Shown here piece after piece: positions 29,275-37,645 of a DNA stretch of 64,000 nucleotides. The stretch lies in assembly GCA_016200895.1 (NCBI GenBank), contig JACQDX010000044.1, positions 1 to 64,000 of the forward strand. Reading direction: 5' to 3'. Numbering within the stretch: position 1 is the first letter of the stretch; every line of letters begins with the position of its first letter. A model generated the notes under the pieces. It was not told where the DNA came from. It searched no databases and saw nothing but the letters and a program-made list of their open reading frames with translations. Both the position numbers and the translations under genes were made by a program. This DNA comes from Burkholderiales bacterium. GTDB lineage: Bacteria; Pseudomonadota; Gammaproteobacteria; Burkholderiales; Burkholderiaceae_D.

Positions 29275-31512
29275 ATGGTATCAATCTCGACCACAGCAAC
29301 AGAAGCGGCTTTGCTGGAAGGCTTGTCCGAAGCCGACGCAGAGCGCGTCATCGCGGCATTGGAATATGTCACACCCTTGTATGCCAACAAGTGCGTCATC
29401 ACAGAGCAAAATGCCCTGCAGTTTGTCAATGGTGTGGTGGCAACGCTGGCCATGTTGCGTACCGATGTTGATACCCGTATCGCTGCCATCCTGTTTGAAT
29501 TGCCAGAACTGAACCCAATCGCAGCAGAGCAGATAGAAATCCGCTTTGGCAAGGAAATCGCCGATCTTGTCACAGGCATACGCCGCTTAATGAAGTTGCG
29601 TGAAGCTGCCTTGACCCAGCATGATGTAGGTCGTGGTAAAGACGCTGCCGAAAAAGCCGCCAGTCAGATGGAAACCCTGCGCAAGATGGTGTTGGCAATG
29701 GCAACCGACATGCGCGTGGTCCTGGTGCGCCTGGCATCCCGGGTAACCACCTTGCGTTATTTTGCTGAATGCAAGCGTGAAGATGGCGCGGCCCAGCAAT
29801 ATGCCAGTGAAACCATGGACTTGTACGCGCCGCTGGCAAACCGCCTTGGCGTCTGGCAATTAAAGTGGGAACTGGAAGACCTGTCTTTTCGTTTTCTCGA
29901 GCCGCAACAATACAAGCGCATTGCCAAGATGCTGGAAGAAAAGCGCCTGGAACGTGAGAGCTTTGTCGTCAATGCGATAGAAAGACTGAACAAGGAATTG
30001 CAGATCGCTGGCGTCAAGGCTGAAGTATCAGGGCGACCAAAGCATATCTATAGTATCTGGAAAAAAATGAAGGGCAAGTCAGTCAACTTTGACGAGTTGT
30101 ATGACGTGCGTGCCTTCCGCGTCATCGTCGACGACATCAAGGATTGCTACACCGTCCTGGGCATGGTTCACAATGCATGGACACCGATACCCAAAGAGTT
30201 CGACGACTATATTTCCCGTCCCAAACCGAATGGCTATAAATCATTGCATACGGTCGTGGTGGTAGAAGATGGCAGGCCGCTGGAAGTGCAGATACGTACG
30301 CGTGAAATGCACCAGTTTGCCGAGTATGGCGTAGCTGCGCACTGGCGCTATAAAGAGTCGGGTGGCTCAAATTTTTCAGCGCAAGAATATGACGAAAAAA
30401 TCGCCTGGCTCAGGCAATTACTGGCCTGGAAAACCGATGTCACCGATGTCGTCGTCGAGCAGGAAGAGTTGCAACGCGAGTGGGTGGAAAAACTCAAGGC
30501 CGCCAGCCTGGATGACAGAATTTATGTACTGACCCCGCAAGCCCGAGTCATAGAATTGCCCTGCAATTCCACTCCTGTGGATTTTGCTTATCACCTGCAT
30601 ACCGACGTTGGACATCGCTGTCGTGGTGCGCGGGTCGACAATGTCATGGTGCCGCTGAATACGCCCTTGCAAAATGGGCAGACAGTAGAAATCATCACCC
30701 TCAAGGTGGGGTCGTCGCAGGCTGGCCCATCGCGCGACTGGCTCTCGCCTGATTACTCTGCCAGTACCCGTACGCGTACCAAAATCCGCGCCTGGTTCAA
30801 TGCCATCGATCAGGAAGAAACCCTGTCGAATGGCCGCGCTTTGGTTGAAAAGACTTTGCAGCGCGAAGGCAAGACCGCAGTTAATCTTGAAGAACTGGCG
30901 CACAAGCTGGGTTTTGCCGATGTGAATGATCTTTTCCTGTCGGTGGGCAAAGATGAATTCAGTCTCAGGCAAATCGAAACAGTCTTGCGGGAAAATGTAC
31001 CCGAAGTAGAGCCGGATGAACTCAGTTTCACCAACAAGAGCCGTGCATCCAGCGTCACACAAGGTGCCAAATCCGGTGTGCTGGTGGTCGGTACTGAAGG
31101 TTTGATGACGCAGCTCGCGCGTTGTTGCAAGCCAGCGCCGCCAGATGATATCGTCGGCTTTGTCACTCGTGGTAAAGGTGTTTCCATTCACCGCCTGACT
31201 TGCAAGAATTTTGCCGAGATGCGCAACAAGGCACCGGAGCGCGTCATACAGACTACTTGGGGCGATCACGGCAAGGACACGGTGTACCCTGTCGATATCT
31301 TCGTGCTGGCGCAAGACCGCCAGGGTTTGTTGCGTGATATTTCTGAAGTGTTTTCCCGCGAAAAAATCAATGTGATAGGCGTTAATACCCAGAGTGCAAA
31401 AGCACAGGCACGCATGTCTTTTACGGTAGAAATAGGCGGTACGACACAACTGCAAAAGGCACTGCATGTGTTATATGAGGTTAGCGGTGTACTGGAAGTA
31501 CGCAGGAATTAA
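29275..31512 (+). CDS. relA: GTP pyrophosphokinase (ppGpp synthetase) RelA
   Basis: 745-residue long RSH protein. The N-terminal HD hydrolase-like domain lacks the HD pair (the equivalent region reads AAILFELPELNP), so hydrolase activity should be absent. The synthetase domain carries the RelA-type acidic motif EFDD (around residue 308) rather than the SpoT-type RxKD, then KPNGYKSLHTVV and EVQIRTREMHQFAEYGVAAHW. TGS (about 410-470) and C-terminal ACT (about 665-740) domains follow. It makes (p)ppGpp on starved ribosomes. Confidence 0.93.
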   Translation: MVSISTTATEAALLEGLSEADAERVIAALEYVTPLYANKCVITEQNALQFVNGVVATLAMLRTDVDTRIAAILFELPELNPIAAEQIEIRFGKEIADLVTGIRRLMKLREAALTQHDVGRGKDAAEKAASQMETLRKMVLAMATDMRVVLVRLASRVTTLRYFAECKREDGAAQQYASETMDLYAPLANRLGVWQLKWELEDLSFRFLEPQQYKRIAKMLEEKRLERESFVVNAIERLNKELQIAGVKAEVSGRPKHIYSIWKKMKGKSVNFDELYDVRAFRVIVDDIKDCYTVLGMVHNAWTPIPKEFDDYISRPKPNGYKSLHTVVVVEDGRPLEVQIRTREMHQFAEYGVAAHWRYKESGGSNFSAQEYDEKIAWLRQLLAWKTDVTDVVVEQEELQREWVEKLKAASLDDRIYVLTPQARVIELPCNSTPVDFAYHLHTDVGHRCRGARVDNVMVPLNTPLQNGQTVEIITLKVGSSQAGPSRDWLSPDYSASTRTRTKIRAWFNAIDQEETLSNGRALVEKTLQREGKTAVNLEELAHKLGFADVNDLFLSVGKDEFSLRQIETVLRENVPEVEPDELSFTNKSRASSVTQGAKSGVLVVGTEGLMTQLARCCKPAPPDDIVGFVTRGKGVSIHRLTCKNFAEMRNKAPERVIQTTWGDHGKDTVYPVDIFVLAQDRQGLLRDISEVFSREKINVIGVNTQSAKAQARMSFTVEIGGTTQLQKALHVLYEVSGVLEVRRN

Positions 31513-31516
31513 ATTG

Positions 31517-31554
31517 TTTGCACGGGATGCTATTTCATCCCGTGTTTATATTTT
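31517..31554 (+). terminator. Rho-independent terminator after relA
   Basis: CACGGGATG (31521-31529) pairs perfectly with CATCCCGTG (31536-31544), followed by TTTATATTTT. It also borders the convergent cation-efflux gene, whose stop lies at 31553. Confidence 0.88.
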
Positions 31555-32488
31555 AATCCTGATATTCTTCGCTCTCAGCGACTTCCGCCTGCAGCGTAAT
31601 ATGATCGATCTTGTGTTTGCTGAGCAGCATGGACTTGACGCTTTCGAGTATGCGAGGCCAGGCGCTGAGGTCTTCGATTTCCAGGTGGCCAATCAGGGCA
31701 GGGTAGCCGGGTGACATTTCCCATACATGCAAGTCATGTACTGACAGTACGCCATTGATGTCTTCGAGGTCGGCACCGATTTGCACATAGTCTATGTGAT
31801 GTGGCACGCCTTCCATCAGGAAGTGGTAAGACTCCGTTAATACTGAGAATGTGGATTTCAAAATCAGCAGTGAAACGAAAATCGATAGTAGCGGATCAAT
31901 TTGCATCCAGCCGGTTTTGTAAATCACAGCGCCAGAAACAATCGCGGCGATGGAACCTAGTAAATCTCCCATGACATGCACCAGTGCGGCCTTGGTGTTA
32001 ACGCTTTCCTTATCATGTGACAGTACCCAGGCAACCACGATATTGATTGCCAGGCCTATGCCTGCCACCAGCATGACAGTGCCGCCCTGTACAGGCTCAG
32101 GCGCTGAAAAACGCTGTATCGCTTCTTTGCAGATCCAGACGATGACACCCAGCATCACCAGGCCGTTGACAAAGGCGGCAAGTGCTTCGGCGCGGCCAAA
32201 GCCAAAAGAATTTTTTGCGGTGGGTGGGCGCTTGGCAATGATTTGCGCCAATAAGGCCAGACCCAGTGCGGCAGCATCAGTCACCATGTGCCCTGCATCG
32301 GAGATCAGTGCCAGGGAATTTGACAGGAAACCAAATGCGACTTCGACGCCAGCAAAGCCCAGGGTCAGGCCCAGGGCCCAGGCAAGGATTTTCTGGCTAC
32401 GGTTTTCAAAATAATGCCTGTGCTCAGCATCGCCGCGCCGGTGGTCGTGCAGATGATCGCTGTTCTGGTGGGGAGTATGGTAGGTCAT
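31553..32488 (-). CDS. Cation diffusion facilitator, CzcD/ZitB type
   Basis: Inner-membrane zinc/divalent cation-proton antiporter of 311 residues from ATG 32488 (MTYHTPHQNSDHLHDH). Six membrane helices are visible. The metal-site motifs are HxxxD pairs: ISDAGHMVTD in helix 2 and VHVMGD in helix 5. A cytosolic ferredoxin-like C-terminal domain follows (about 215-311; VLSVHDLHVWEMSPG is typical). The His-rich N-terminus probably chelates metal. Longer in-frame starts up to 32542 lack support. Confidence 0.9.
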   Translation of the reverse strand: MTYHTPHQNSDHLHDHRRGDAEHRHYFENRSQKILAWALGLTLGFAGVEVAFGFLSNSLALISDAGHMVTDAAALGLALLAQIIAKRPPTAKNSFGFGRAEALAAFVNGLVMLGVIVWICKEAIQRFSAPEPVQGGTVMLVAGIGLAINIVVAWVLSHDKESVNTKAALVHVMGDLLGSIAAIVSGAVIYKTGWMQIDPLLSIFVSLLILKSTFSVLTESYHFLMEGVPHHIDYVQIGADLEDINGVLSVHDLHVWEMSPGYPALIGHLEIEDLSAWPRILESVKSMLLSKHKIDHITLQAEVAESEEYQD

Positions 32489-32659
32489 GGAAAATATGCT
32501 GCGTGATAAACATGTCATTAGTGTAGCCGAAGGTGCTCTCATATATATGTATGGAAATCTCCCGCAGTGAAATTACGTTGCAGAGGCGAGGAAATCGCAG
32601 GTTCCTAGAGTGCACGGAAATATTTTGCCCAAGGGGGCTAGCAATTTTCTGCAAGTCTC

Positions 32660-32668
32660 TGCTATACT
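32660..32668 (+). promoter_or_regulatory. Extended -10 promoter of tRNA-Val
   Basis: TGC-TATACT is an extended -10 element ending 10 bases before the tRNA 5' end. No good -35 box is visible at 16-18 bases, consistent with an extended -10 promoter. Confidence 0.6.
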
Positions 32669-32678
32669 CTTGTTTCTT

Positions 32679-32755
32679 AGGCGCGTAGCTCAGCTGGTTA
32701 GAGCACTACCTTGACATGGTAGGGGTCGTTGGTTCGAGTCCAATCGTGCCTACCA
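32679..32755 (+). tRNA. tRNA-Val (anticodon GAC)
   Basis: 77 nt including the encoded CCA. Acceptor AGGCGCG pairs with CGTGCCT (one G-T wobble). The D-arm is GCTCAGCTGGTTAGAGC. The anticodon arm CTACC-TTGACAT-GGTAG gives anticodon GAC, reading GUC/GUU. The T-arm contains GGTTCGAGTCC. Confidence 0.95.
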
Positions 32756-32884
32756 AAGGTTTTAAAATTATTAAAACATTATAGTTAAGAGCGAGAAAGG
32801 CATCCCTGGTTATGACACCGCGAACTACCACTAAACTGGTTTGGGAGCGACTCTAGTCGAGGATACTTTTCGTTTGAAACAAAC

Positions 32885-32916
32885 TGAAAAAGCACGGCTA
32901 GCCGTGCTTTTTTTTC
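32885..32916 (+). terminator. Rho-independent terminator between tRNA-Val and thrS
   Basis: AGCACGGC-TA-GCCGTGCT, a perfect inverted repeat followed by eight or more T. It ends the tRNA-Val transcript. Because it lies only about 70 bases before thrS it could also act in the thrS leader, but there is no evidence for an antiterminator. Confidence 0.88.
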
Positions 32917-32983
32917 GTCTGCGTTTTTTAGACTCATCTTTTATCTCAATTATTTTTGTATTTTTTCCGCTTTGGAGAGTGAC

Positions 32984-34891
32984 ATGGTTTCAGTAAAACT
33001 TCCTGATGGTTCGCAACGACAATTCGATGTGCCGGTAACGGTGGCGCAAGTTGCTGCCAGCATCGGTGCTGGCCTGGCAAAAGCTGCTCTGGCTGGTCGC
33101 GTCAATGGCAAGCTGGTCGATACCTCGCATCTGATTGATGCTGATGCGGATCTGGCCATCGTCACGGACAAGGATGCTGATGGCCTCGAAGTGATACGTC
33201 ACTCTACTGCTCACTTGCTGGCCTATGCTGTCAAGGAATTGTACCCAGATGCGCAAGTCACTATCGGTCCTGTCATCGAAAATGGCTTTTACTATGACTT
33301 TTCTTACAAGCGCCCATTTACCCCAGACGATCTGGTGGCGATAGAAAAGAAAATGACTGAGCTGGCGAAAAAAGACGAGCCAGTCACACGCAAGGTCTTG
33401 CCGCGTGATGAGGCTGTTGCCTATTTCAAATCCATAGGTGAAGCCTATAAGGCTGAGATCATAGAATCGATCCCAGCTGATCAGGATGTGTCGTTGTACA
33501 CAGAAGGTAATTTCACGGACTTGTGCCGTGGTCCGCACGTGCCATCGACTGGCAAGCTGAAAGTATTCAAGCTCATGAAGCTGGCCGGTGCTTACTGGCG
33601 CGGCGACTCCAAAAACGAAATGCTGCAACGTGTTTATGGTACTGCTTTTGCCAAGAAAGAAGACCAGGAAGCCTATCTGCACATGCTGGAAGAGGCAGAA
33701 AAGCGCGATCACCGCAAGTTGGGCAAGGCACTTGACCTGTTCCACTTCCAGGATGAGGCACCTGGACTGGTATTCTGGCATGCAAAAGGCTGGACTATCT
33801 GGCAGCAAGTTGAGCAATACATGCGCAAGGTCTATCAGGACTGTGGCTATCAGGAAGTCAAGGGCCCGCAAATTCTGGATAGTAGCTTGTGGGGCAAGAC
33901 GGGTCACTGGGATAACTATAAAGACAATATGTTTGTCACTGAGTCGGAAAACCGCATTTATGCGTTGAAGCCGATGAATTGCCCTGGTCATGTACAGATT
34001 TTCAATTCTGGCATGAAGAGTTACCGTGACCTGCCTTTGCGTTTTGGTGAATTCGGTCAGTGTCATCGCAATGAGCCATCTGGTGCGCTGCACGGCATCA
34101 TGCGTGTACGTGGTTTTACACAGGATGATGGTCATATCTTCTGTACGGAAGAGCAAATCCAGGCTGAAGTAATGGCTTTCCATCCTCAGGCAATGAAAGT
34201 GTATGAAGACTTTGGCTTTGACAAAATCTTCATCAAGCTGGCTTTGCGCCCTGAAAACCGTATCGGTAGTGATGAAATCTGGGATAAGGCAGAAGCTACC
34301 CTGCGTACTGCCTTGAGTTCTTGCGGTGTGGAGTGGGAGGAGTTGCCGGGTGAGGGTGCTTTCTATGGCCCTAAAATTGAATACCACCTGAAAGACAGCC
34401 TGGGTCGTCCATGGCAGGTTGGCACCATGCAAGTCGATTTCTTCATGCCAGGTCGTTTGGGTGCGGAATATGTAGCAGATGACAATAGCCGCAAAGTACC
34501 TATCATGTTGCACCGTGCGATCGTGGGCTCGATGGAGCGCTTCATCGGGATCTTGATAGAAAATCATGCTGCTGCCTTGCCTTTATGGCTGGCACCGGTG
34601 CAGGTTTCTGTCCTGAATATCTCGGAATCGCAGGCAGAGTATTCACAATCTGTTGCTGAAATCCTGAAGAAACAAGGGTTTAGAGTGAAAACTGATTTGC
34701 GTAATGAGAAAATTACCTTTAAAATACGCGAGCATTCCATTCAAAAACTGCCATACATCCTCGTGATAGGCGATAAAGAGAGGGATGCTAATACAGTGGC
34801 TGTGCGTACGCGTGGCAATCTGGATCTGGGGGTAATGCCTCTGGACGCCTTTATAGCTCGTTTAAAAAACGAAGTTGAAACCAAGGTTTAA
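32984..34891 (+). CDS. thrS: Threonyl-tRNA synthetase
   Basis: Class II synthetase of 635 residues, charging tRNA-Thr. Domains in order: TGS (1-62), the editing/SAD domain with [16 protein letters not shown] (about 70-85), [12 protein letters not shown], the catalytic core with [13 protein letters not shown] (zinc-binding Cys and nearby His) and [30 protein letters not shown], and the C-terminal anticodon-binding domain (about 535-635). The start is ATG 32984 with GGAGAG five bases upstream. It is the first gene of the thrS-infC-rpmI-rplT-pheST-ihfA order seen across proteobacteria. Confidence 0.97.
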   Translation: MVSVKLPDGSQRQFDVPVTVAQVAASIGAGLAKAALAGRVNGKLVDTSHLIDADADLAIVTDKDADGLEVIRHSTAHLLAYAVKELYPDAQVTIGPVIENGFYYDFSYKRPFTPDDLVAIEKKMTELAKKDEPVTRKVLPRDEAVAYFKSIGEAYKAEIIESIPADQDVSLYTEGNFTDLCRGPHVPSTGKLKVFKLMKLAGAYWRGDSKNEMLQRVYGTAFAKKEDQEAYLHMLEEAEKRDHRKLGKALDLFHFQDEAPGLVFWHAKGWTIWQQVEQYMRKVYQDCGYQEVKGPQILDSSLWGKTGHWDNYKDNMFVTESENRIYALKPMNCPGHVQIFNSGMKSYRDLPLRFGEFGQCHRNEPSGALHGIMRVRGFTQDDGHIFCTEEQIQAEVMAFHPQAMKVYEDFGFDKIFIKLALRPENRIGSDEIWDKAEATLRTALSSCGVEWEELPGEGAFYGPKIEYHLKDSLGRPWQVGTMQVDFFMPGRLGAEYVADDNSRKVPIMLHRAIVGSMERFIGILIENHAAALPLWLAPVQVSVLNISESQAEYSQSVAEILKKQGFRVKTDLRNEKITFKIREHSIQKLPYILVIGDKERDANTVAVRTRGNLDLGVMPLDAFIARLKNEVETKV

Positions 34892-34904
34892 CAGATTAGC
34901 AGCG

Positions 34905-34923
34905 ACCCTGTTTTAAACAGGGT
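34905..34923 (+). promoter_or_regulatory. Hairpin between thrS and infC
   Basis: ACCCTGTTT-T-AAACAGGGT forms a 19-base inverted repeat. A T-rich tract (TTTTTATTATTATTTT) begins about ten bases later. It may be a weak terminator or a processing/regulatory hairpin in the operon; the offset of the T-run argues against a standard terminator. Confidence 0.45.
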
Positions 34924-34961
34924 TGCACAGCTTTTTATTATTATTTTCGAAGGAAACTGCA

Positions 34962-35483
34962 ATAGCTACTGACAAGTCACATCGCATCAACGGTGAAATT
35001 ACAGCGCCAGAAGTGCGCTTATCCGGCGTTGAGAACGAGCCTCTGGGCATCGTAAAACTGGGTGAAGCCTTCCGTTTAGCGGAAGAGGCCAATGTTGATT
35101 TGGTGGAAATAGCGCCGACGGCGCAGCCGCCAGTTTGCCGTTTGATGGATTACGGCAAGTTCAAATACCAGGAGCAAAAGAAAGCTCACGAAGCCAAGCT
35201 GAAGCAAAAAGTCATTCTGGTCAAGGAAGTCAAATTCCGTCCAGGTACAGATGATGGTGATTACAATATCAAATTGCGTAATCTGACCAAGTTCCTGGAT
35301 GATGGCGACAAGACCAAGATCACACTGCGTTTCCGTGGTCGTGAAATGGCGCATCAGGAAATCGGCATGCGTATGTTGGAGCGTTTGAAGCTTGATCTGG
35401 AACCGTATGGCCAGGTTGAACAGTTTCCAAAGATGGAAGGTCGTCAGATGATCATGATTCTGGCACCTAAGAAAAAGAAATAA
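34962..35483 (+). CDS. infC: Translation initiation factor IF-3 (AUA start)
   Basis: IF-3 prevents subunit association and proofreads start codons. The conserved N-terminus ([21 protein letters not shown]) is preceded by no ATG, GTG or TTG at a sensible place. The codon at its head is ATA (34962), with AGGA seven bases upstream. A rare start is the known autoregulatory device of infC, where IF-3 represses its own mRNA. The protein from here is 173 residues, the usual length. An in-frame TTG at 34923 would add 13 atypical hydrophobic residues and has no ribosome site. Confidence 0.92.
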   Translation: MATDKSHRINGEITAPEVRLSGVENEPLGIVKLGEAFRLAEEANVDLVEIAPTAQPPVCRLMDYGKFKYQEQKKAHEAKLKQKVILVKEVKFRPGTDDGDYNIKLRNLTKFLDDGDKTKITLRFRGREMAHQEIGMRMLERLKLDLEPYGQVEQFPKMEGRQMIMILAPKKKK

Positions 35484-35684
35484 TGAGAAATAACAGGAAA
35501 TAAGTTTTTGCTTGTTTTCTGTTTATTTTGAGTAAATTTGTGAGGCACGCATCAGCGCGCATTACGAAAGACCCACCCTCAAAGTGGGTCACAATAAGTG
35601 AGAAGTAGGCATCCAAGAGTAGCGATTGTTGCTGCCACCTACCATCATATAAAAGTGGAGCTGTCTTAAAAGACAGATAGTACT
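35484..35684 (+). promoter_or_regulatory. Structured infC-rpmI leader, possible L20 control region
   Basis: 201 non-coding bases within the operon. Two hairpins stand out: GACCCAC/GTGGGTC (35570-35590), and CTGTCT-TAAA-AGACAG (35661-35676), which sits between GGAG (35657-35660) and the rpmI ATG (35685). Without the second hairpin the GGAG is too far away to act; with it folded, the spacing is about eight bases. In E. coli and Bacillus L20 represses this operon through mRNA structure, so a similar role here is inferred. Confidence 0.45.
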
Positions 35685-35882
35685 ATGCCAAAAATGAAGA
35701 CGAAAAGCAGCGCCAAGAAGCGCTTCCGCGTCCGTCCAGGTGGTACCGTTAAACGCGGTCAAGCTTTCAAACGTCACATCCTGACCAAGAAAACTACCAA
35801 GAACAAACGTCAATTGCGCGGTTCCGTAGGTGTTCATGACACCAACATGGTATCCGTCATGCGCATGATGCCAACAGCTTAA
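35685..35882 (+). CDS. rpmI: 50S ribosomal protein L35
   Basis: 65 residues, very basic: [38 protein letters not shown] is the standard L35 N-terminal half. Small late-assembly protein of the large subunit. No Shine-Dalgarno directly precedes the ATG; see the hairpin leader at 35484-35684. rplT follows after 28 bases. Confidence 0.97.
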   Translation: MPKMKTKSSAKKRFRVRPGGTVKRGQAFKRHILTKKTTKNKRQLRGSVGVHDTNMVSVMRMMPTA

Positions 35883-35910
35883 CCTCATACTCATTATTTA
35901 AGGAGTTATT

Positions 35911-36270
35911 ATGCCTAGAGTAAAACGTGGGGTTACAGCTCGTGCCCGTCATAAGAAAGTTCTCAACCTTGCCAAAGGTTACCGTGGTCGTCGTAGTAAG
36001 GTATTCCGTATTGCCAAGCAAGCAGTTATGCGCGCTGGTCAATATGCATACCGTGATCGCAGCAACAAGAAACGTGTATTCCGCGCTTTGTGGATCACAC
36101 GTATCAATGCAGCGGCTCGCCAGCATGGCCTGACTTACAGTGTGTTTATGAACGGCCTGAAAAAAGCCGCAATTGAACTCGACCGTAAAGTACTGGCTGA
36201 CATGGCTGTGACTGACAAACCAGCATTTGCTGCGATTGTTAATCAAGTCAAAGCTAACCTGGCTGCCTAA
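35911..36270 (+). CDS. rplT: 50S ribosomal protein L20
   Basis: 119 residues, beginning [32 protein letters not shown], the long basic N-terminal helix that penetrates 23S rRNA, with a globular C-terminal domain. AAGGAG precedes the ATG. L20 is essential for early 50S assembly and represses the rpmI-rplT mRNA in several bacteria. The downstream spacer contains a long hairpin repeat and a terminator before pheS. Confidence 0.97.
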   Translation: MPRVKRGVTARARHKKVLNLAKGYRGRRSKVFRIAKQAVMRAGQYAYRDRSNKKRVFRALWITRINAAARQHGLTYSVFMNGLKKAAIELDRKVLADMAVTDKPAFAAIVNQVKANLAA

Positions 36271-36278
36271 TTACATTG

Positions 36279-36419
36279 GAACCCATTTACGATCTGTAGC
36301 GAGCGAGCGTCAGCGGGGTGAAGAGCAGCGCAAAAAGCGGAATGTACTTTGGTACATGAGCATTTTGAGCAGCACATGAGCCCCGATCACGCTCGCGCAG
36401 TAAGATCGCAAATAGGTTC
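36279..36419. repeat. Long hairpin-forming intergenic element, copy 2
   Basis: Outer arms 36279-36295 and 36403-36419 pair at 15 of 17 positions, with the two differences compatible with G-U pairs. Next inside are GCGAGCGT/ACGCTCGC and CGGGG/CCCCG. The centre is TGTAC-TTTG-GTACA. The elements GTAGCGAGCG, AGCGCAA, GTACTTTNGTAC, GAGCAT and CGCGCAGTA occur in the same order as in 20855-20973. It begins eight bases after the rplT stop codon. Confidence 0.75.
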
Positions 36420-36477
36420 TTAGTGATTGCAATCAGTGAGTCGTAGCGACTGACCAAGTTCAGTTGCAAATATCAAG

Positions 36478-36514
36478 CGGGGCAGAGGTTGAATCCTATG
36501 CCCCGTTTTGTTTT
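36478..36514 (+). terminator. Terminator or attenuator before pheS
   Basis: CGGGGCA (36478-36484) pairs with TGCCCCG (36499-36505), followed by TTTTGTTTT. It lies 40 bases before the pheS ATG. In enterobacteria pheST is controlled by attenuation, but no clean Phe-rich leader peptide precedes this hairpin, so simple separation of rplT from pheS is equally likely. Confidence 0.75.
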
Positions 36515-36554
36515 CAGATCATTATTTCAGCTTCACAGTAAGCGGGAACAAGGC

Positions 36555-37571
36555 ATGAACCCTTTAGATCAAATCGTCAGCCAGGCACGTGCTGATTTTC
36601 TGGCAGCAAATGATGCTGCAGCATTAGAGAACGCGAAAGCACTTTACCTTGGTAAGAGTGGTCAGATTACAGAACAGATGAAAAGTCTGGGTAAATTGCC
36701 ACCAGAGGAAAAAAAAGTACAGGGCGCAGTGATCAATGCCGCCAAAGTACAGATAGAAGAAGCCCTGACTGAAAGACGCGATGCCCTGGCGAATGCACAA
36801 ATGCAGGCACGCCTGAATGCAGAAGCGATCGATGTCAGCTTGCCAGGTCGTGGCCGTGGCGTTGGCGGTATCCATCCTGTCATGCGTACCTGGCAGCGTG
36901 TTGAAGAAATTTTCCGTTCCATCGGTTTTGACGTGGCAGACGGCCCCGAAATCGAAACGGACTGGACCAATTTTACCGCACTCAATAGCCCGGAAAACCA
37001 TCCTGAACGCTCCATGCAGGACACCTTTTATGTCGATGGCAAAGATAGCCAGGGCAAACAATTATTGCTGCGCACCCATACCAGCCCCATGCAGGTACGT
37101 TATGCGCGCATGCACAAACCACCGATCAAGGTCATCGCACCTGGCCGTACTTATCGCGTTGATAGCGATGCCACGCACTCCCCGATGTTCCATCAGGTCG
37201 AGGGCTTGTGGATTGCTGAAGATATCAGCTTTGCCGACCTCAAAGGTGTGTACCTGAATTTTGTCAAAGCCTTCTTTGAAACTGACGATTTGCAAGTGCG
37301 TTTCCGCCCATCGTATTTTCCGTTCACGGAACCATCTGCCGAAATCGATATCGCCTTTGGTAGCGGTCCTTTGAAAGGCTGCTGGCTGGAAGTGTCCGGC
37401 TCTGGCCAGGTACATCCTAACGTGGTACGCAATATGGGTCTGGACCCGGAAAAATATATAGGCTTCGCCTTCGGTTCTGGTCTTGAACGCCTGGCCATGC
37501 TGCGTTATGGCGTCAATGATTTGCGTCTGTTCTACGAAGGCGATTTGCGCTTCCTGAAGCAATTCAACTAA
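36555..37571 (+). CDS. pheS: Phenylalanyl-tRNA synthetase alpha subunit
   Basis: 338-residue class II catalytic subunit. The N-terminal coiled coil (about 1-85) contacts tRNA-Phe. The core begins at [25 protein letters not shown] and includes the motif 2 region [15 protein letters not shown]...[20 protein letters not shown] and a C-terminal [19 protein letters not shown] (motif 3). The start is ATG 36555 with GGGA upstream; an in-frame extension to 36489 would run through the terminator stem. pheT follows after 74 bases. Confidence 0.96.
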   Translation: MNPLDQIVSQARADFLAANDAAALENAKALYLGKSGQITEQMKSLGKLPPEEKKVQGAVINAAKVQIEEALTERRDALANAQMQARLNAEAIDVSLPGRGRGVGGIHPVMRTWQRVEEIFRSIGFDVADGPEIETDWTNFTALNSPENHPERSMQDTFYVDGKDSQGKQLLLRTHTSPMQVRYARMHKPPIKVIAPGRTYRVDSDATHSPMFHQVEGLWIAEDISFADLKGVYLNFVKAFFETDDLQVRFRPSYFPFTEPSAEIDIAFGSGPLKGCWLEVSGSGQVHPNVVRNMGLDPEKYIGFAFGSGLERLAMLRYGVNDLRLFYEGDLRFLKQFN

Positions 37572-37645
37572 ACGAATTACACCGCGCATCCCTGAATTTT
37601 TGAGTGGCGCATCGCGCCCTGCATCCAACATTAGACGGCTGAATT

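Noticed and set aside
32990-34567. 525-codon open frame on the minus strand opposite thrS
   Set aside because: Lies wholly inside thrS on the other strand; composition is that of a codon-phase shadow (rich in His, Phe, Ile, Gln), and there is no recognisable domain.
36489-36554. N-terminal extension of PheS or a separate Phe leader peptide
   Set aside because: The frame passes through the terminator stem, has no stop before pheS and no ribosome site; PheS from 36555 already has the normal length.
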